From the NCBI GenBank assembly GCA_019915015.1, contig JAHBBC010000012.1, positions 1,240,001 to 1,304,000 on the forward strand: a stretch of DNA of 64,000 nucleotides. The letters are read 5' to 3'. This document shows, one piece after another, positions 57,174 through 64,000 of this stretch (within the stretch, counting starts at the first letter, position 1; every line of letters begins with the position of its first letter). The notes under the pieces are model-generated. The model saw only the letters and a program-made list of their open reading frames with translations. It had not been told where the DNA came from and ran no database searches. This DNA is from Auriscalpium vulgare. Taxonomy: Eukaryota; Basidiomycota; Agaricomycetes; Russulales; Auriscalpiaceae. Both the position numbers and the translations under genes were made by a program.

Positions 57174-60100
57174 TTACGTCATGGCCCGACTCTCTCCGGG
57201 CTCGATTCCGGCCCAGGTTCTGTCGTCCTCGCTCGCCTCCGACGAAGACCAGTCCGAAGTCGACGACTCAGGCCCGCGAAAGACCCTTCCCTCTGTGACT
57301 TCCTCTACCAGCTCGCTCAACAGCTCGATCTCCTCCGCATTTGCCTCAGCCTTCTTGCGCTCGAACAGCCACCCGCAATCCAGAGATTCGCACAGGATCG
57401 GCTCCAGCGGCTCCGCACCAGCGCACGTCCCGCACACCTCATGTGTCTCCCGCAGTCGCTTTTCGGCGATGCGTATGCGGGAGAGCAGCTGTGCGATAGT
57501 CTCCTGCGGCGTCAGACAGCAGTTGTCGCATACACCTAAAAAGCATCAGCTCATGTGCCCTGCGCGGGGCCCAGAGACACTAATACCATCTGCTGTAAAA
57601 CCCCCGCATGTGAAACATTGAAAGTTTCTGAAGTGCTCTTCGATCTTGGGACGGTCCATGGCGCTTGCTTCCACCGCTCCCTTCTTCGGTGACATTAGCA
57701 CAGCGTCGACCTGGTCCGAGCGAATCCGTTTAGGCATCTCATCAAACCAGGCTCGTACATCCGCCCCGACCAGATTGAATACGCGTTCGAGTGGTGGGAT
57801 CAATACGCGCGAGATGTAGTACGTCCCGTCCAGGTGCTCGTGCCTGACTTGCATTCAGCTTGCTATACAAACTCTCCGATGGAGAAACCCACCTGGCGTC
57901 GAGTAGTTCTTCTGGCGCGACTGCGCGGTCCACCAGCCGTGTGTTTGGTGGGCCTCGGACAATGACATAGGGAATACGTTCTCCATACTGTGGCTCGTCA
58001 TTGGGATCTAGGAGCATTCTCCGAGCTGCCACCGTGACACCCGGAGGTGGTGGAACCTTGTCGCTGATTGCAGCGTGAGAGGTGAGGGTAATGAAAGTAG
58101 CATAGTAGCACACCTGTAAGTCCCCATTTTGACCTCACGCGCAAATATGAAGTCCTGTATAGAGACTTTGTTCTCCAGGATCTTGGACCACGACCGAAAG
58201 CAATACTCCTTGACCTCGCTGAGATCTTGGGAACGAAACAGCATCCTAAAAGTGCGGTCAGGACGGCCCGGAAACGCGACATTCAGAGCGATCTACTTGA
58301 GCGCAGTCTCGGTCATCTTCTGTTGGGCAGGAACGCCATCCCTACGCACGGTTTCTATCCCTTTGGCATCGAAGACCGGTTCTGTGTCGTCAGGGTTCTC
58401 GTATTTGAACCCAACGTAGCGCTTCTTCGCCATGAGCACGCATGGCAGGTATACCTAGCAGAAAGACCATACGCATGAGTTTCAGAGGCTGATGGCCGAC
58501 AGCGTACCTTCTCGAACTTCAGCTTAACAGGCGCAGGGTTCAACTTCGTCACTGTGTCTGCGATGTCATGACCGATTCTGAATGCTTGCTCCTTCGTCTT
58601 CCCTAGCAGATAAATGAACAGAGAGTCCGTGTCGCCATAAACGACCTTGGCGCCCCATTTATTCGTGGACTCGATAAGCCTGACAGCCTTCAGAATTCTG
58701 TCAATTTGCTATCAATTTCAAAGCGGCCAGTTTCCTGACCTTCTCGAGCGTCTCCCTGCCGCTCTGGACGATACTGTCGGCTATCTCTACCGCCGGCATC
58801 CTCCCAGAGAATGTCGCGCTCGTATAGCCGTATGTTACGTTCGCAATATACTTCAAGCCGAGCTGTCTAGCATCTAATATGCGTCTGAGAGCCTGAGTAC
58901 ATAGTTGAGTAATGTCCTCGTTAGATTGAGAAGCGGTTACCTTGTTTCCTTTCACACCCTTCATCGCCTGCTTCACCATAACTCTCGTGTCCAGGAGCTC
59001 CGTGAGCATGCGACCTAAAAGGCCCTTCCTGACCTCCGATTTAACGTACATCATGCCATTAGGTGCAACTGTATCATAACGTCATTCAGCTATCCGTAAA
59101 ACAGAAATCAACGCATACCTGTGATATGATCCTTGAGTGTATCCAGTAGTCCGGGAGGGTGAGATAGTTCTGTGACACCAAACTTGTACTGTCCTTTGAA
59201 GGGAGTGACTCGTCCGAGACACGTAGAATAGCAATAATTATATGCGACCATGATTGAGGGATACAGTGATTGGAAGTCCAGTACGACGAGAGGGCTGCTG
59301 TAGAATGCTGACAGAGGTTCCATGATCAATGGCATACACTCCGCAGCGTTTTGGGATCCGACCTGTCGAGTGGCAGAGACAATTAGATATGTCCATTATA
59401 CTTGTCAATATGATACGCACGTCTTGCCTGCTGGGCGATAGTAATACAAAGCTCTCGGGCTTAGCAATGCGAAACATAAAGGACTCGACTTTGAATTGGG
59501 ACCCGCGGCTGATCACAGAGAAGAAGTCAACGCCGAAGACTCGGGCGAATTCCCTGAAGAAGGCTTTCTTAGTTCGCGACTGAGAGAAGATGGTTAACGC
59601 TTACGCAGTCTTCGTGATGGTCTCCGCTGCGTCAAGCATCTCCAAGACCATGGTTGTACGATTGAGGAGATGCTGTAGCAGTCTGATTCCGTGTGCAGGT
59701 ACCTCGCTGTAATACCACTCGGTGAGGGTAGCAGGCGTGTACCTTGGTACCCTACTCCACCAGAACCGTCAAACCTGAACTGACTGTCAATCATGAGAAA
59801 CCTACCTCCTCTGGAGTAGATGGAATACTGTGTTCTCGAATGTGTAGTTGTTGAGACTCTGTTCCACGCGCATGATCCTCCAAACGTTGAGAGCGTGACG
59901 GCCTATAGCATGGAATGTTGACGTGGTACGCTGGCCCCACTGTTCCGTGCCGCCCGAGGCCGATCGACTGAGAGCGCGAGATATCTGCTCGCCGATGTCA
60001 AAGCCTAGCACACAAATTTAATACGGTGGGAGATCTGACGACTGGCCGCGCACCGTATTGACGACCCCGCGCACTGAGATAACCCCAAGATGCGCTTTGT

Positions 60101-63100
60101 ATTTCCCAACCCGCCAGGACATCCGGATCAAGATCCAAGATGGTGTCCACGACCCGATTGAGCAATTCTAACTCATCTGACACATTCTCGTGCGAGAACG
60201 TGCGCAGCCTGCCATCGTTGAGGTATGTACTTTCGACTGCTATGATGCCGGTCTTCAATGGAGGTCCGTCATCTCCTAGCTCCGAGTCCTGGAATGTGTA
60301 GAATACGACTGTGATGGCATCCACTCCGGGGTCAGGAAGTAAGCTCCCTTGCGAAGGAGCTACCACAGTTGCCAGTGAGTATATGGCCGAACGGACTAAG
60401 AATACATACCAACCAAACACCTCCAGAGACATGACCGACATGCTCTGCTTCTCTCTAATCGTAACAGCTGCATGCGTCGGAGGCGTGTCCTTTAGCCCAT
60501 AAGGATGCAGTTGAGTAGGGCCGTCGATCTGCGTGAGCGTCACCAACAGAGCTACGAGGAGAAAGGACCAATAATACCTGAGACCGTGCCGGCCGATCCG
60601 TCTTAGGGCGTGAATGCTTTGATTCTTCATTTGACTTCAACCACTTGCGGACTTCCCTAGTGCTGGGCGGGGCACTTGCATATTCCCAGCCGCCAACACC
60701 TCTGCTGCTAAGCCGATCCAGGAAGACGTTCAGCTCACCGTTGCCGTCTTCCTTGTTGCGTTCACCTCCTCCTTCGGCGTTCCAGTCTTCTAGGACCTTT
60801 AGACCACTGCCGCCTTTGAGGTGATACGTTAAACCAGCGAACTCCCAAGCTCGATCGGGGGCATCCGCTTCCACTGAGTAGTACGGGGCACGATAGATCT
60901 TGTCGGGAACACCATAGTCGCCGATCGTTGACGTGACCTCGGCGACAGATGGCGGGCGTGAAGCATATTGATATGCGTTTTTCATGGCCTTCTTGGCGAA
61001 GGCCGAAAACGCTTGAGGGGCTTGGGTGCTCATCGCATGTCGAGAGACCGAATGTGACAAGGCGCTGATGTCGGCATCGGGCGCGGAGAGTGGTGAGGCC
61101 AACCTGAGTCTCTTCAGAGGCCTTACTTCGCCGTTGTCAATTCTCGTCACCGTGGACAGTTCGAAAGGCTCGTTGGCATGTAAAGCAGTTGAGTGAGATT
61201 CCTCTATAGAAAGCTCTGCGATTCCTCCATCGCCGATAGTGTCTCCATATAACGATGGTGACCTGGACTCGTCTCGCTGTGATAACAGTCTGAGCTGATG
61301 GTGAGCGTCCAATTGACATAGTAAGACCCATATTGATACGAACGATGCGCTTTTGGCGGCTGCGAGCGACTTCTGCAATGTCTGGTGCTCTCGCTGGATC
61401 TCCATTTGTTCAGCGTCTGTCCAATGACGAGGCGTGCGTTCTCCACTGGCAAGGCCGTCATTGTCCATAGAGCTCGACATGTAGAGTGAACTAACTCAGG
61501 AGAGGCAGACGGTGTCCTTGACAACCGTAATTTGCGACCAGCACCACGAACACTGCATACATCATCAGAGACGGGGCACTATGTTAAGCTTGTGTCTCTC
61601 ACGTTGCTGGGGTCCTCGGAAAAATAGTAGATGGGCGGAAGTTTGGCCTGTATATTCATAAGTTACTGACTGCGCGATCGCATGGATGATTTATACCCTG
61701 CGAGCTTCAAAAATGCTTCTTGAAAGGCGTTAGGTCGCTTGAGAGGGGTCTTCTGTACACTCTGCGAAGCCGTCTCCCGACGCCGGGGAGTTGAACTGCT
61801 GCGTGACAAGAGGTTCAGAAATAAGTGTGGGAAAGAAGGGCGCGTGTACCGTGTATGGCCAGGCGTTCCAGGTGTCCCGACGCGAGACTGGGCATCTAAA
61901 TGAAGGTCCAGAGCAGGGCCTTCCTCAGCTTGGTCTTGTTCTTGATCTGCTCGGTCCTCGAAGCCTTCTTCGACCTCCTGCCCATGTTGCTTAGCCCACT
62001 CCATCTCCTCCTCTTCAAGGAGCACAGACAACTCTTGGCTGGAGAGCATACTTTCGTCAACCTCAACTGGAGCCTCATCCGCTCGTGCCGTTCCGGAGAC
62101 GTCTTCGTACGGATTGAGGGAAGGGTGCTCCGTAGCATCGTGGGACGAAGGGGCCTTCTTACCAAAGGTCCTGAAGCGATGCTCCCAGAGCGCTTCGACG
62201 CTCTCGAACGTTGTCATGATCCACTTCGCCCACGCATCCTCCTTGATTTCGGTGGTTTGCTCGTGTTCTTTCTCGATCCTCGATCGTATCTCGTCCCACC
62301 ATCTGGCTTCTGCAACCCATTCGCCACCAGCGCCTCTTGACTTCTCACTGGGGTCCTTGGGAATGTCCGGAGAAGGCGACAGTCCTGCTGCAGTGCGACG
62401 ACGCCGCTCGTCATCCCAAAGCTCGCGGACACCTAGCACTAAGGGCTCTGGGGGTAAAATCGGAGCTGGGATAGCGAGCTTGTGGTGAAGATGTCGCGCG
62501 GTAAGGCGGTGGCGATTGAGGATGAATGGAGCAATACTGTCGATCTCGAGGGGCATACGGGTTTGTCGGAAGTAAGAGGATAGCTCAAGCCCACTTTCGT
62601 TCTCTTCGTCTTCGGGATTGTCCTCTCGACCACGAACCCAAGCGCAGCTGAGTTCAAGCCCGCCACAACCATAGAGTCCGAAGTCACAAAGGAACTGCAG
62701 AATGAAGCTCAGATGGCTTTCAAACGTGTGAAACCTCGTCGCCATCACAGACCCCGATTGCATGATGGTCACAGCACGATTGAGGAAAGCTGGGTCGACG
62801 ATGTATATCTTCAAGAACGGCGCGTAGGAGCTATGAAAGCCATAGAAGTGGACGCCTTTGACAAGGACAACAGCGCGAACGAATCTGGACTTGGAAGACT
62901 GTGGGTTGCGCTTCAAGGAGACGGCGATGGCGTAGTTGAGGGCATGGGAGAGGCGCGCAATATAGCGGCTCACTTGAGAGCCACAGGGTTGATTCAACTT
63001 GAGGCGGATTGGCAGCGCATATATCATACTACTCACCTGCTGTGGGATTTGTCTGACCGGGATATTCTACAAAGAAGTAGGGGTACACTTGGTGGATATG

Positions 63101-63250
63101 GAGACAACATTTCTTGCCGAGAGATGACGCGCCGTAGACACGTATGACCGGGGCCTTGGGTAGGGACGTGTTGTCAAGAGGGCCAGACTGAGCGAGGGTG
63201 TAGTCTATCTGAGTAACTTGAACGTGTAAGGGTCGTGTCGGTTGTTCCAT
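57174..63250 (-). CDS. REV3: DNA polymerase zeta catalytic subunit Rev3
   Basis: Rev3 is the B-family polymerase that extends past DNA lesions. ATG at 63250 (MEQPTRPLHVQVTQIDYTLA) opens the N-terminal part, with the signature CCLHIHQVYPYFFVEYPG and SRYIARLSHALNYAIAVSL. A long acidic, poorly conserved middle follows (about 62600-60650). The exonuclease-like region is near 60600-60050. The polymerase domain has motif A (VVLDFQSLYPSIMVAYNY), motif B (GLKYIANVTYGYTSA), a YGDTDS motif near 58640 and CVLMAKKRYVGFKYE. The C-terminus has two cysteine motifs (CFTCGG with CDNCC, and CGTCAG with CESLDC), the zinc and Fe-S sites that hold accessory subunits. Many short introns; not all edges were fixed. 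It appears intact. Confidence 0.9.
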
Positions 63251-63384
63251 GAGCACATCATCAATGGTGCAGACGATCCCGGGCTGGCACTGGCCAGAGG
63301 CGACTCCGAAACACGTGCGGGATTCCCACAAGCCCGGACGCGTCCATCTTGCTCTTGTCCTCAATCTTCCTCCAAACTTGATCA
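63251..63384. promoter_or_regulatory. 134-bp divergent promoter between REV3 and the ORC6-like gene
   Basis: The two ATGs point outward from 63250 and 63385. All core promoter signals of both genes, or their 5' UTRs, must lie here or inside the neighbouring gene. No TATA box is obvious. Confidence 0.5.
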
Positions 63385-64000
63385 TGCCTTCCATAGAGGA
63401 AACACAAATCAACAGAATCACCGACCGCGTCGAGATACGCGTCAAAGCCAAAGCGCTCCTGCAGACACTGCGCGTCAAGACAGGCCCTGGCACCGGCTAC
63501 GAGCTCGGTCCTGCCAGGCACAACAGGTTTGGCCGCGATCTGCGCCTACCTCGCCTCGGTTCGGTGCGTCTCAAGTCTTTTAATGCAAACCCGAGACTTA
63601 TTGACGCGTCAGGATTGGGTACTCAGACGTGCCGGAGGATGTCGCGCAGAAGGCGGCGAGTCTCCACCCCAAGATCTGGCGGACCGCGCTCAAGACAGCG
63701 CAGGCAGCCCTCATACCGCCCACCGATGTGTCGCCGCGCAATTCGCGCGAGCAGGGCCTCTCGTACAAGGAACTAGTGCGGCAATATAAGATTGGACGCG
63801 TTGGGCGCGTTGTGAACTGCATGGAGGAGGTTGAGACGGAGCTGCTGCAGAATAAGACGTTCCGCAAGAAATTCGACCTCGCCGCGGACGACCCTGTTGT
63901 CAAAGCTACGGTTTTCTTCTGGGTGGGAACGTGTGTGTTAATGGTGCGTCGCGGCATTTTCTGCTTAGGTTTCTAGCTAAATCTTGGTTGTATACAGCTT
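63385..64000 (+). CDS. ORC6: ORC6-like origin recognition subunit, partial (window edge)
   Basis: ATG at 63385 (MPSIEETQINRITDRVEIRV). The first exon reads KALLQTLRVKTGPGTGYELG. An intron with donor GTGCGT and acceptor GTCAG (about 63564-63618) joins to RIGYSDVPEDVAQKAASLHP, then SYKELVRQYKIGRVGRVVNC and VVKATVFFWVGTCVL, a cyclin-box-like helical layout typical of Orc6. Between the first exon part and the ICAYLAS segment the frame changes by one base near 63511-63517, with no intron possible in so small a gap. Either the assembly has an extra base or this copy is broken. The 3' end is beyond the window. The name is an inference from layout and a few motifs. Confidence 0.6.

Overview
The window is nuclear DNA from a filamentous basidiomycete, most likely an Agaricomycete. 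Protein genes are cut by many short (about 49-60 nt) GT..AG introns with CTRAY-like branch sites. The gene content fits too: a VPS13 starting MWWLDPGKEVLN, a leucine-rich F-box protein, and a Ty3/Gypsy chromovirus. Exon models below were built by hand from splice sites, frame continuity and family resemblance. No database search was run, so names rest on recognised motifs.

Layout. (1) 1-6.5 kb is accessory DNA. It holds two paralogous small secreted-peptide genes (965-1229 and 4958-5324) inside a diverged segmental duplication. Between them lies a 2-kb repeat block with inverted (GGATCCGCC)n ends, two minisatellites and a tRNA-like pol III promoter. A MITE-like element sits at 5976-6238. (2) 6.6-11.2 kb holds a GC-rich, nine-exon DENN-domain gene on the minus strand. 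(3) 11.5-17.6 kb is a very young Ty3/Gypsy chromovirus with identical 273-bp LTRs and an AAAGT target duplication, inserted about 290 bp upstream of the DENN start. (4) The DENN-retroelement block is flanked by inverted copies (6330-6543 and 18576-18787) of the last codons and 3' flank of VPS13, a signature of an inversion with staggered breaks.

(5) 18.7-64 kb is a dense housekeeping region. In order: VPS13 (-), an unrecognised six-exon small gene (+), an ELO fatty-acid elongase (+), a C2-RasGAP (+), a pyruvate decarboxylase remnant (-), an F-box protein (-), a short-chain dehydrogenase (-), AP-2 alpha adaptin (-), a DExH RNA helicase with two dsRNA-binding domains (-), the mitochondrial J-protein Jac1/HscB (-), a dysferlin-domain protein (+), a TMEM135-like membrane protein (+), the diphthamide enzyme Dph7 (-), a small four-helix membrane protein (+), DNA polymerase zeta Rev3 (-), and an ORC6-like gene (+) running off the right edge.

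These genes do not form one pathway. Loose themes are membrane traffic and lipid transport (DENN, VPS13, AP-2 alpha, ELO, dysferlin domain) and a divergent DNA replication/repair pair (Rev3 and ORC6) sharing a 134-bp promoter. The most novel candidate is the small secreted-peptide gene pair. Each encodes a signal peptide followed by LKR-(A/S)D modules, and one copy has gained a module by duplication of a phase-1 exon with its intron.
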